NCBI GenBank assembly: GCA_045543555.1
Contig: JAZQMQ010000002.1
Coordinates: 1 to 42,079, forward strand
Source of the DNA: Colimorpha_A sp045543555
GTDB lineage: Bacteria > Bacillota > Clostridia > Oscillospirales > CAG-272
Reading direction: 5' to 3'
DNA: 42,079 nucleotides
Shown: piece after piece, positions 24,882 through 32,238 of the stretch
How the letters are laid out: each line of letters starts with the position of its first letter
Numbering within the stretch: position 1 is the first letter of the stretch
Notes under the pieces: model-generated
Told to the model about the DNA's origin: nothing
The model's input: the letters and a program-made list of their open reading frames with translations, nothing else
Database searches by the model: none
Program-made: the position numbers and the translations under genes

Positions 24882-24910
24882 TTGTATCTTAAAATATATT
24901 GTGATATAAT
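24882..24910 (+). promoter_or_regulatory. Promoter of the apgM-lepB-ylqF-rnhB run
   Basis: TTGTAT (24882-24887), 17 bases, TATAAT (24905-24910) with an upstream TGA. A second TATAAT at 24921-24926 lies 16 bases downstream without a good -35. Confidence 0.75.
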
Positions 24911-24950
24911 ATAAAAGCGATATAATATTTTTACCACGAAGGATAGCACT

Positions 24951-26153
24951 ATGAAATATTTTGTACTCATTCCCGACGGCGCGGCTGACTATCCCATTGA
25001 TTCCTTAAACGGAAAAACTCCGTTTGAAACTGCAAATAAGCCCACCCTCGATTTTCTTGCTTCAAGATCAAAGATCGGAACGGTGTCGAACGTTCCGTCA
25101 AATATGGTTCCCGAAAGTGATACCGCGAATCTTGCGATACTCTCTTACGATCCTGCAATATATTCAAAGGGGCGTTCACCGCTTGAGGCTATGTCCATAG
25201 GTCTAAGTATGAAGGATGGCGACATTGCATTCAGAATGAACTTTGTTACGATTTCCGAGGACGAGGATTTCTATGATGACAAAATAATGCTGGATCATAG
25301 CGCAGATGAGATAACAACCGAGGAAGCCGATGAATTGGTAAAGACCTTGCAGGCTGAATTCGGAAGTGAAAGCATAAGCATACATACCGGAGTTAGTTAC
25401 CGTCACTGTATGATATGGAATGACCCTCCCGCATACAATGAATTTAATCGACCACACGACCATCTCGGCAATCAGGTCGGACCTATAATGCCTCCCGAGC
25501 CTTATGCTTCGATGATAAGAAGAAGCTACGATATCCTGAAAGATCATCCCGTTAACGTAAAGAGAAGAGAAAGAGGTCTTAAGCCCGCAAATTCCGTTTG
25601 GTTCTGGTCTCCCGGTGCAAAGCCCTCGCTTTCATCCTTCAAGGATAAATGGGGACTTGACGCTACCGTAATATCTGCAGTTGATCTGATAAAGGGAATC
25701 GGGATCTGCGCGGAAATGGAAAGCGTCGACGTTGAAGGCGCAACAGGTAATTTTAAAACAAATTACGAGGGTAAAGCAAACGCTGCAATCGACGCATTTA
25801 AGCGCGGTAAAAACTACGTTTACGTTCATGTTGAAGGACCCGACGAGTGCGGTCACCGAGCAGAGCTTGAAAACAAAATCGCGAGCATCGGTCATATCAG
25901 CGAAAGAATACTGAAGCCCGTGTATGAATACTTAAACGGCTGCGGCGAGGAGTTTTCTATAATGGTGCTCCCCGATCACCCCACCCCTATTTGCAAAAGA
26001 ACTCACACTATCGATCCCGTGCCGTTTATGATATACCGTTCAAGCACGGAAGAAAAAGGTGTTTCGTGCTTCTGTGAAAGAAGTGCGGGGAGTACAGGAC
26101 TGTACGTTTCTCAGGGTCATACACTAATGACAATTCTTACTCAAGATAAGTAA
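24951..26153 (+). CDS. ApgM-type cofactor-independent phosphoglycerate mutase family protein
   Basis: Alkaline-phosphatase-superfamily protein, 400 residues. It begins MKYFVLIPDGAADYPI (metal-binding Asp), contains SNMVPESDTANLAILSYDP with the conserved Ser region, YVHVEGPDECGHRAE with Asp and His ligands, and VLPDHPTPICKRTHT near the end. This matches the archaeal-type mutase, which interconverts 2- and 3-phosphoglycerate. Some bacterial members of this family have been reported to act instead as homoserine kinases in threonine synthesis, so the substrate is open. No thr genes are in the window. It is first in a rightward run, 11 bases before lepB. Confidence 0.85.
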   Translation: MKYFVLIPDGAADYPIDSLNGKTPFETANKPTLDFLASRSKIGTVSNVPSNMVPESDTANLAILSYDPAIYSKGRSPLEAMSIGLSMKDGDIAFRMNFVTISEDEDFYDDKIMLDHSADEITTEEADELVKTLQAEFGSESISIHTGVSYRHCMIWNDPPAYNEFNRPHDHLGNQVGPIMPPEPYASMIRRSYDILKDHPVNVKRRERGLKPANSVWFWSPGAKPSLSSFKDKWGLDATVISAVDLIKGIGICAEMESVDVEGATGNFKTNYEGKANAAIDAFKRGKNYVYVHVEGPDECGHRAELENKIASIGHISERILKPVYEYLNGCGEEFSIMVLPDHPTPICKRTHTIDPVPFMIYRSSTEEKGVSCFCERSAGSTGLYVSQGHTLMTILTQDK

Positions 26154-26164
26154 AGGCGAATATT

Positions 26165-26812
26165 ATGGAAGATAATACCGAATTAATGACACAAGACAAT
26201 GCTGAATTAACAAGTCAGAACAACGCAGATGTACAAAACGAAGAAGATAATAAAGCAAAGGAGAACGCAGAAAACCCGTTTTCTCCCAAATCATTATACG
26301 ATTGGCTTGAGATCTTCGCGGTATCGGTTGCGGTTGTTTTCGTGCTGTTTTCGTTTGTAGCAAGGATAGCGGTCGTCGATGGAGGCTCCATGCTTCCTAC
26401 GCTTGAAAACGGAGATAAGCTTATTGTAAGACAGCTGTTTTACGAGCCTAAGCAGGGGGACATTATTGTTTGTCAGTCCGAAACATACGGCATGAAAAAG
26501 CCCCTTGTTAAGAGAGTAATTGCAACCGAGGGGCAAACCGTTACGCTTGATCGCCAAAACTGGAAGGTTTACGTTGATGGTGTGCCGCTTGATGAAAGCT
26601 ACGTTTTCTTTGAAACGGGTCCTATGATGGGCTGGGACTACAATACCGATTCCATCACCGTTGAGGAAGGACACGTTTTCGTTATGGGAGACCATCGAAA
26701 CGATTCTCTTGACAGCAGAAGCTCAAGAATCGGTCAGATTGACAAAAGATACGTAGTAGGTCAGGTAATTTTCCGCTTCATGCCGCTTAAGCATATCGGA
26801 ATTGTAAGATAA
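26165..26812 (+). CDS. lepB: Signal peptidase I
   Basis: Cleaves signal peptides from exported proteins on the outer face of the membrane. 215 residues with one N-terminal span (about 47-67). The catalytic Ser is 75 in DGGSMLPTL and the general base Lys is 116 in LVKRVIATEG; the box HVFVMGDHRNDSLDSRSSRIG is complete. A 40-residue N-terminal extension rich in Glu, Asn and Gln precedes the span and is longer than in many Firmicutes. It is followed by ylqF and rnhB as in other Firmicutes, but rplS, the common upstream neighbour, is replaced by an apgM-like gene. Confidence 0.96.
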   Translation: MEDNTELMTQDNAELTSQNNADVQNEEDNKAKENAENPFSPKSLYDWLEIFAVSVAVVFVLFSFVARIAVVDGGSMLPTLENGDKLIVRQLFYEPKQGDIIVCQSETYGMKKPLVKRVIATEGQTVTLDRQNWKVYVDGVPLDESYVFFETGPMMGWDYNTDSITVEEGHVFVMGDHRNDSLDSRSSRIGQIDKRYVVGQVIFRFMPLKHIGIVR

Positions 26813-26835
26813 AATACAACATTGTGAGGTAAAAA

Positions 26836-27699
26836 ATGCCTTCAGAGCTTATACAGTGGTTTCCGGGGCATATGGCGAAAACGCGCCGAATGATGAAGGA
26901 GATGCTTCCGCAGGTCGATGCGGTCATCGAAATTCTCGACGCACGTATTCCCGTAAGCTCGAAAAATCCCGAATTACATAAAATAGTAGGTAATAAGCCT
27001 GTGCTTACCCTTTTCAGCAAATCATCTTTGGCGGATCCGGATTCCACTGCGAGATGGAAGAGACAGTACGAAAAGGAAGGCAAGCACTGTGTATTCATTG
27101 ACAGTACTACCGGCGCAGGTATAAATAATATTCCAGACGAAATAAGAGCGCTGCTCAGCGAAAAGCTTCAGCGCTATGAAAACAAAGGAATGACGGGAAA
27201 GACCCTCCGCGTTATGATTGCGGGAATACCTAACGTGGGAAAATCATCTCTTATCAACCGACTTTGCGGCGGTAAAAGGGCAAAGGTTGAGGATCGTCCG
27301 GGTGTGACAAGAGACAAGCAATGGATCACCACCAAATACGGTATAGAGCTTCTTGATACCCCCGGTGTTCTCTGGCCTAAATTCGAGGATCAGACCGTCG
27401 GAGAAAACCTTGCGGTAACAGGAGCAATCAGAGATGAAATACTCGACACCGAAAGAATGGCAGTTATTCTTGTTTCGAGGCTGAGGGAGAAATATCCGGT
27501 GCTGCTTTCTACACGTTATAAGCTTGGTGATATGGAGCAGTATGCCGACACAACAGATTACGACCTTTTTGAACTGATAGGAAGAAAAAGAGGCTTCCTT
27601 GTAAGCGGAGGCGAGGTAAATACCGAGCGTACAGCTGTGATCCTTCTCGACGAGTTCAGAGGAGGAAAAATAGGAAGAATGACATTGGAGGAGCCTTGA
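26836..27699 (+). CDS. ylqF: YlqF/RbgA ribosome biogenesis GTPase with degenerate G4
   Basis: Circularly permuted GTPase that helps late assembly of the 50S subunit. The 287 residues begin with the family signature QWFPGHMAKTRRMM. Motif order is permuted: G4 near 61, then G1 GIPNVGKSSLINRL, G2 RPGVTRDKQW, and G3 LLDTPGVLWP. The N-terminal DARIPVSSKNPEL is typical. The G4 motif, normally NKxD, reads SKSS (residues 61-64), so the Asp that recognises guanine and the Asn are both replaced, while all other motifs are intact. The gene sits between lepB and rnhB as usual. Nucleotide specificity may therefore be relaxed. Confidence 0.93.
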   Translation: MPSELIQWFPGHMAKTRRMMKEMLPQVDAVIEILDARIPVSSKNPELHKIVGNKPVLTLFSKSSLADPDSTARWKRQYEKEGKHCVFIDSTTGAGINNIPDEIRALLSEKLQRYENKGMTGKTLRVMIAGIPNVGKSSLINRLCGGKRAKVEDRPGVTRDKQWITTKYGIELLDTPGVLWPKFEDQTVGENLAVTGAIRDEILDTERMAVILVSRLREKYPVLLSTRYKLGDMEQYADTTDYDLFELIGRKRGFLVSGGEVNTERTAVILLDEFRGGKIGRMTLEEP

Positions 27700-27701
27700 T
27701 C

Positions 27702-28289
27702 ATGGACTATATCTATGAAAACGAAGCTCACGAAAATGGCTTTGCAATAGTTTGCGGTACCGATGAGGCGGGAAGAGGCCCCCTTGCGGGAAGCGTTTAC
27801 GCTGCAGCGGTCATTCTTCCCGACGGACTTTATATCGAGGGACTTAATGATTCAAAAAAGCTCACCGAAAAAAAGCGCGAAAAGCTTTTTGAGATCATAA
27901 AAAGCGAGGCGGTAAGCTACGGTATAGCCTATGCCACCGCCGCCGAAATAGACGAGCTCAATATACTCAATGCCGCTCTCCTTGCTATGAGACGTGCCAT
28001 CGAAATGCTTGATCCCAAGCCCGATTTCGTCCTTGTGGACGGCAATCAGACAAGAGGCTTCACAATTCCTGCTAAGGCAGTGGTCAAGGGTGATGCGGTC
28101 AGTCCGAGTATTGCGGCAGCTTCGATTCTTGCGAAGGTCAGCCGTGACCGTTCCTGTCTTGAGCTTGATGCAAAGTATCCCGAATACGGCTTTGCAAAGC
28201 ACAAGGGATATCCAACCAAGGAACACTATGAAGCAATAAAAAAATACGGTATCACACACGAACACAGAAAATCGTTCAGATTGGAGTAA
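27702..28289 (+). CDS. rnhB: Ribonuclease HII
   Basis: Cleaves RNA in RNA-DNA hybrids and removes misincorporated ribonucleotides. The 195 residues carry the active-site strand CGTDEAGRGPLAG (Asp, Glu), the second acidic site in FVLVDGNQ, and the conserved AAASILAKVSRDR with catalytic Asp. The tail KYGITHEHRKSFR is typical. The frame is open from a TTG at 27696, but GGAGGAG at 27686-27692 is correctly spaced for the ATG at 27702. Two bases separate its start from the stop of ylqF. Confidence 0.96.
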   Translation: MDYIYENEAHENGFAIVCGTDEAGRGPLAGSVYAAAVILPDGLYIEGLNDSKKLTEKKREKLFEIIKSEAVSYGIAYATAAEIDELNILNAALLAMRRAIEMLDPKPDFVLVDGNQTRGFTIPAKAVVKGDAVSPSIAAASILAKVSRDRSCLELDAKYPEYGFAKHKGYPTKEHYEAIKKYGITHEHRKSFRLE

Positions 28290-28291
28290 TT

Positions 28292-29083
28292 ATGAAAAAT
28301 ACGCTAAAAAATAAAAAGCTTTTTATATTCGATCAGGATGGGACCATATACCTTGGCGGCAGAGTCTTTCCTTTTGCGATAGAATTCATAAAGAATCTTA
28401 GGAAAAACGGATATAAGGTTTTGTTTTTCACGAATAATGCATCACATAATCCCGATTTCTATTTTGATAAGCTCACACGTCTCGGATTTGAGCCGAGCAG
28501 AGAGGAAATACTTACTTCGGGTGACGTAACGGTACAGTTCCTTCTGCGTCACAGAGCCGGGGAAAAGTGTTATCTTGTCGGTACCCCCGAGCTTGAGACC
28601 CAGTTTGTTGATTCCGGAATAGAGCTGAGTGAGGATGCGCCAATAGTTGTAACGAGCTTTGACACTACCTTGACGTATAAAAAGCTTGATGTAGCCTGCC
28701 GACTTGTTCGCAACGGTGCGGAATACCTTTCCACACATCCCGATTTTAATTGCCCAACCGAGGACGGCTTTATTCCCGACAGCGGTGCTATCTCGGCTTT
28801 TGTTACCGCCTCAACGGGTGTAACCCCGACGTATTTCGGTAAGCCTTACAGAACAACGCTTGATATGATCAAGGAGATAACAGGTGTTGCACCTGAAGAT
28901 ATGGTCATCTTCGGCGACCGCCTCTATACAGATATAGCTCTTGGCAAGCGTAACGGCGTAACAAGCGTCCTCGTCCTTTCGGGTGAAACAAAGCAGAACG
29001 ACGTTGATAATGCAGAGGAAGCGGATAAGCCCGATTTTGTTGCAAATGATTTGTCGGACGTTAACTTAGCAATGTTTAAATAA
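28292..29083 (+). CDS. HAD-IIA family sugar-phosphatase (NagD-like)
   Basis: A 263-residue HAD hydrolase. Motif I is FIFDQDGTIYLGG (nucleophile Asp), motif II lies in VLFFTNNAS, and the C-terminal motif is VIFGDRLYTDIALGKRNG with the metal-binding Asp residues. The NagD-type cap fills the middle. Members dephosphorylate small phosphates such as phosphoglycolate, nucleoside monophosphates or 4-nitrophenylphosphate; the natural substrate is not predictable. It starts two bases after rnhB and ends at a strong terminator. Confidence 0.92.
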   Translation: MKNTLKNKKLFIFDQDGTIYLGGRVFPFAIEFIKNLRKNGYKVLFFTNNASHNPDFYFDKLTRLGFEPSREEILTSGDVTVQFLLRHRAGEKCYLVGTPELETQFVDSGIELSEDAPIVVTSFDTTLTYKKLDVACRLVRNGAEYLSTHPDFNCPTEDGFIPDSGAISAFVTASTGVTPTYFGKPYRTTLDMIKEITGVAPEDMVIFGDRLYTDIALGKRNGVTSVLVLSGETKQNDVDNAEEADKPDFVANDLSDVNLAMFK

Positions 29084-29111
29084 AAAATTCTCCGCAATTG
29101 CGGAGAATTTT
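29084..29111. terminator. Bidirectional terminator between the HAD and SPFH genes
   Basis: A self-complementary 28-base sequence; the core TTCTCCGCAATTGCGGAGAA is flanked by A-run and T-run on both sides, between two convergent genes. Confidence 0.92.
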
Positions 29112-29122
29112 TTTGTTTTAAA

Positions 29123-30067
29123 TCAGTCGCAGCAGGGGTCTACTTTTTCCTTTTGGTGATCCTCGGGAGCGGGTTCGGTTATATCGCCGAGACCTGCGGT
29201 TTCCGAGAACATGACGTTTGATTTTGTCATATTGACTACGTCTGTAGGAACGATTATTTTCGATGCGCGTCCGTTAGACATTGCAACGAGTGCCTCATAC
29301 TTCTTAAGCTCTATTACTGCCTGATCGGCACCTGCCTCCTTAAGGGCAATAAGACCGTCGGCTTCAGCCTTTTTTGCAAGATAGATAGCCTTTGCTTCGC
29401 CTTCTGCTCTGGCAATACGGGCATCTCTTTCACCCTCTGCGGCAAGGATCATAGCCTGCTTGTCACCCTCTGCACGGGTAATAACAGCTGCTTTGTGTCC
29501 TTCTGCTTCAAGCAAGGTTTCACGTCTGTCGCGCTCTGCCTTCATCTGCTTTTCCATGGCATTCTGTATTTCTGTGGGAGGTATGATATTTTTAAGCTCA
29601 ACGCGGTGAACCTTGATGCCCCACTTGTCGGTTGCTTCGTCGAGGATGTCGGTCATTTTACCGTTGATCGTGTCACGTGAGGTGAGTGTGTCATCAAGCT
29701 CGAGCTCACCTACTAGGTTACGAAGAGTTGTTGCGGCAAGATTTGCCAAAGCCGAGATAGGATTTACTGCACCGTAGCAGTAGAGTTTGGAATCATAAAT
29801 TGCATAGAAAATTACTGTGTCTATCTGCATAGTAACGTTATCCTTCGTGATAACGGGCTGTGGCGGAGAGTCAAGGACCTGCTCTTTTAAAGTAACCTTT
29901 TTTGCTATTACCTGAATGATCGGCCATTTCCAATGTATTCCTGCAGACCAAGTTTTTTGGTACTTGCCGAGAAATTCAACAACGTACTCTGTTGCCTGGG
30001 GAACGATTTTGATGGATACGATAAGAAGTATTATCAAGAGTATCGCAGGGATGATCAAATATTCCAT
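29123..30067 (-). CDS. SPFH/band 7 (stomatin-like) membrane protein
   Basis: A 314-residue membrane scaffold protein. One N-terminal span (about 3-20) is followed by the SPFH domain (VPQATEYVVEFLGKYQKTW to about 185) and a long Ala-, Glu-rich helical region with repeated AEG units (about 180-255). The C-terminus ends in PCCD. Such proteins form oligomers in membrane microdomains and often work with NfeD or a protease, but no NfeD gene is beside it. AAAGGAG precedes the ATG, and a strong promoter lies 30 bases upstream, so it is probably transcribed alone. Confidence 0.92.
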   Translation of the reverse strand: MEYLIIPAILLIILLIVSIKIVPQATEYVVEFLGKYQKTWSAGIHWKWPIIQVIAKKVTLKEQVLDSPPQPVITKDNVTMQIDTVIFYAIYDSKLYCYGAVNPISALANLAATTLRNLVGELELDDTLTSRDTINGKMTDILDEATDKWGIKVHRVELKNIIPPTEIQNAMEKQMKAERDRRETLLEAEGHKAAVITRAEGDKQAMILAAEGERDARIARAEGEAKAIYLAKKAEADGLIALKEAGADQAVIELKKYEALVAMSNGRASKIIVPTDVVNMTKSNVMFSETAGLGDITEPAPEDHQKEKVDPCCD

Positions 30068-30097
30068 TTTTATTCTCCTTTGTATTTACTTATTATA

Positions 30098-30126
30098 ATT
30101 ATATCATACCCAATACTGAATGTAAA
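30098..30126 (-). promoter_or_regulatory. Promoter of the SPFH gene
   Basis: On the minus strand TTTACA (30121-30126), 17 bases, TATAAT (30098-30103) with extended TGA. Confidence 0.88.
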
Positions 30127-30141
30127 TACAGACTTTTGGAT

Positions 30142-30561
30142 TTACCTGTTTAATTTTTTGATCATCTCTCGTCTTTTTGCACCTGCGCTTTTTTCTTTTG
30201 GAATACCGATGATCCCTCCGAGAACCGAAATAACACAAATCAGTATAATCATTATAATCATTGTCAGTGTTTGTGCTTTTGCTGCAATACCGCCGATAAT
30301 TATGACTGTGGAATATATAGCACCGCTTAAAAATGCTGTTATAAGTCCCTTACTACCTCTGCACCTTGCAGCAACGATTCCACCTATAAGAGCTGTTATG
30401 ATCTGTATTGCCTTTGGCACAACAAAAATAAATGATTCCGGATCTTCTGTGCTAATTAATATCCATGCTGTTACGGGCATTATAACTAGAGAAAGTATAA
30501 GGGAAGTAAACGTACCCTTCAATGCGCAAATAAGTGGCGATGCATTAACTGTTTTGACCAT
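30142..30561 (-). CDS. TIGR04086-type small membrane protein
   Basis: A 139-residue protein with four predicted spans (about 13-36, 46-66, 72-95, 100-120), Gly-rich in the third and fourth, and a basic tail KRREMIKKLNR. The length, topology and position beside yajC match the TIGR04086 (YrzE-like) family of Clostridia and Bacilli, whose function is unknown. GGAGG lies five bases before the ATG. The only upstream sequence is the yajC terminator, so expression seems to need readthrough. Confidence 0.75.
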   Translation of the reverse strand: MVKTVNASPLICALKGTFTSLILSLVIMPVTAWILISTEDPESFIFVVPKAIQIITALIGGIVAARCRGSKGLITAFLSGAIYSTVIIIGGIAAKAQTLTMIIMIILICVISVLGGIIGIPKEKSAGAKRREMIKKLNR

Positions 30562-30580
30562 TGCTTTCCTCCAAAATAGA

Positions 30581-30635
30581 AAAACTCCCTTATCCGAGTC
30601 TTTTTGTTAAAAGATATTCGGGTAAGGGAAGTTTT
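30581..30635 (-). terminator. Terminator/attenuator between yajC and the TIGR04086-type gene
   Basis: On the minus strand an imperfect stem of about 17 bp (arms 30618-30635 and 30581-30597) with a 20-base loop, followed by a T-rich tail that runs directly into the ribosome site of the next gene. Confidence 0.75.
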
Positions 30636-30645
30636 ATTCCAAAAA

Positions 30646-30921
30646 TTATTTTGCTTCCTCTTCGTCTTTGAGAACAGTTTTTACCGCAGAACGAAGAACG
30701 GTGATTTTTGAACCGTTTCCGGTTTCAAGCATAAGCTTATCATCCTTTATGATGATAACACATCCTACGATTCCTCCGATTGTGATGATCTCATCGCCAA
30801 CCTCGAGACTGTTTCTCATATCAGCAAGCTCTTTTTCCTGCTTTTTCTGAGGGCGGATCATGAAAAAGTACATTACCAAAAGAAGACCTAAAGGCAATAT
30901 TAATGCTCCTATAGAACCCAT
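30646..30921 (-). CDS. yajC: Preprotein translocase subunit YajC
   Basis: Accessory subunit of the SecDF-YajC complex that assists Sec export. The 91 residues have one N-terminal span (about 5-22) ending in the signature FFMIRPQKKQEKEL, then MRNSLEVGDEIITIGGIVG, and a small beta domain with VLRSAVKTVL. secD and secF are not in the window; secA lies about 5 kb away in another unit. Good ribosome site (GGAGGA) and its own promoter. Confidence 0.96.
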   Translation of the reverse strand: MGSIGALILPLGLLLVMYFFMIRPQKKQEKELADMRNSLEVGDEIITIGGIVGCVIIIKDDKLMLETGNGSKITVLRSAVKTVLKDEEEAK

Positions 30922-30956
30922 GTTGTTTATTCCTCCGTTATTTTCATACAGTATGG

Positions 30957-30985
30957 ATTATACATTATTTTTTTGCAAAATTCAA
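30957..30985 (-). promoter_or_regulatory. yajC promoter
   Basis: On the minus strand TTGAAT (30980-30985), 17 bases, TATAAT (30957-30962), about 35 bases before the start codon. Confidence 0.8.
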
Positions 30986-31004
30986 GTGTATTGCTAAAAT
31001 TTAA

Positions 31005-31517
31005 TTAATCGTTTACAAATGTTATCTTAATTTCTCTTCCGTTGATGCTTGCCTCTATGATCGATGGAATATCAGAACCGTCGGGAAAGTAAATGTCAAT
31101 AATGTTGCCGTTTTCAACGTAACGCTGTTTGCAGTATTTTATTCCCGATATTCTGGTTATGGACGCACTGTCAAATGAACCCTTGTCGTATGAAAAAATA
31201 TGTCTTAAAAGCAGAATACCGTATTCCTTTGCGTAATCTCCGTCAATAGGAATGTCAATTCCGTGATACTTAATATAGGTATTACCGCCGTTTAATGATA
31301 TTTGCATATCCTTAAGAGCTGTTGGCTTAATAATGGTGAGTGTCAGATCATCGTTCGTACTCATATGTAAATTCAAAAGATATTCTTTCCCGTCGAGCTC
31401 TGCTTTAATTTTGCTTTCTATCGGGAAACGAAAAAAATCCTGCCTGACCTCGCCCTTGCCCGAACACGATGAAAGCAGTAACGTAAGCGATGCTAAAATA
31501 ATTAATATTCTTTTCAA
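31005..31517 (-). CDS. Hypothetical lipoprotein
   Basis: A 170-residue protein with a lipoprotein signal peptide: KR, a hydrophobic stretch and lipobox LLSSC with Cys at 18. The mature part is mostly beta-like, with no domain I recognise. Paired polar and charged strands (KYLLNLHMSTNDDLTLTI-like pattern) suggest a small extracytoplasmic beta-fold. Start is TTG. Its ribosome site GGTGA lies within the 3' arm of a hairpin that follows the upstream membrane-protein gene, so the two may be co-regulated. Confidence 0.8.
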   Translation of the reverse strand: MKRILIILASLTLLLSSCSGKGEVRQDFFRFPIESKIKAELDGKEYLLNLHMSTNDDLTLTIIKPTALKDMQISLNGGNTYIKYHGIDIPIDGDYAKEYGILLLRHIFSYDKGSFDSASITRISGIKYCKQRYVENGNIIDIYFPDGSDIPSIIEASINGREIKITFVND

Positions 31518-31523
31518 AAAATC

Positions 31524-31552
31524 ACCCCCAAGGAAAAATATGCCTCGGGGGT
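31524..31552 (-). terminator. Terminator-like hairpin overlapping the lipoprotein ribosome site
   Basis: On the minus strand a 10-bp stem (arms 31543-31552 and 31524-31533, one G-T pair) with a nine-base loop, followed by GATTTTTTT. The second arm CCTTGGGGGT plus GA supplies the only purine-rich site before the TTG start at 31517. Confidence 0.7.
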
Positions 31553-31557
31553 AAGTT

Positions 31558-32112
31558 TTATTCCGCTTTTGCTCTCGGAATGACCGTATTTCTGTTGTAG
31601 AATTTCATGAGCTTAAGCATTTTTTCGTTTGGCTCGAAGAAAAATATAGTTTTTGCTGAATGGTCCTCGGGATCGCTTAAAACCGCATAGTAGATACCCT
31701 CGGAGTCGGGGGAGGATGTCATATTAATTTCTTTAACGTAAGTCAGTCGGTCAGCTGAAGCCTTATAATTGTCCTTGTATGGTGCGATAGCTTCAAATTT
31801 TGCTATCTCAAAGGAGCCTATTTCTTTTCTCTTTACGCCGTTATATACAACCGAAAAATATATTTCACCTTCGGTTATGCGGTAGTCGTAGCTTATAGGT
31901 GCAAAGATCTTATTACAGTAGGCTAGGGCGAAAATAAGCGTAATGATTAATGTCATGATCGCATATAAGCCGAGAAACAAAAATGACAGGAATACGTTTA
32001 CTCCCACGATGAGAAGTGTGATCAGAATGGAATATATAATTTTTAGCTTACGGTGATGCTTAAATTGACTTTTCTTTACCGAATGCTCTGCAAAAGCGGA
32101 AAAATCGTTCAT
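31558..32112 (-). CDS. Hypothetical two-span membrane protein
   Basis: A 184-residue protein. A short N-terminal segment holds AEHSVKK (residues 8-14) followed by a basic stretch KHHRKLK, then two adjacent hydrophobic spans (about 25-46 and 48-66) and a C-terminal soluble domain with alternating strands (YRITEGEIYFSVVYNG, EIGSFEIAKFEAIAPY) that resembles a PH-like beta fold. Length and layout resemble small Clostridial families of unknown function; I cannot name one with confidence. The same AEHSVKK motif occurs in the membrane protein encoded at 34399-35727. A consensus promoter precedes it. Confidence 0.75.
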   Translation of the reverse strand: MNDFSAFAEHSVKKSQFKHHRKLKIIYSILITLLIVGVNVFLSFLFLGLYAIMTLIITLIFALAYCNKIFAPISYDYRITEGEIYFSVVYNGVKRKEIGSFEIAKFEAIAPYKDNYKASADRLTYVKEINMTSSPDSEGIYYAVLSDPEDHSAKTIFFFEPNEKMLKLMKFYNRNTVIPRAKAE

Positions 32113-32147
32113 GAATTACCTCTTATGATTAAATGATATTATTCTTT

Positions 32148-32176
32148 ATTATATCACTGCACTCTTATTGTGTCAA
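32148..32176 (-). promoter_or_regulatory. Promoter of the two-span membrane protein gene
   Basis: On the minus strand TTGACA (32171-32176), 17 bases, TATAAT (32148-32153) with extended TGA. It is a full consensus site placed back to back with the topB promoter. Confidence 0.9.
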
Positions 32177-32180
32177 GGGA

Positions 32181-32209
32181 TTGATTTTTTTGTGAAAATA
32201 AGATATAAT
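32181..32209 (+). promoter_or_regulatory. topB promoter
   Basis: TTGATT (32181-32186), 17 bases, TATAAT (32204-32209). Only four bases separate its -35 from the -35 of the divergent gene. Confidence 0.75.
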
Positions 32210-32238
32210 GTAACTAACATTCAGAAACGGGTTAATTT

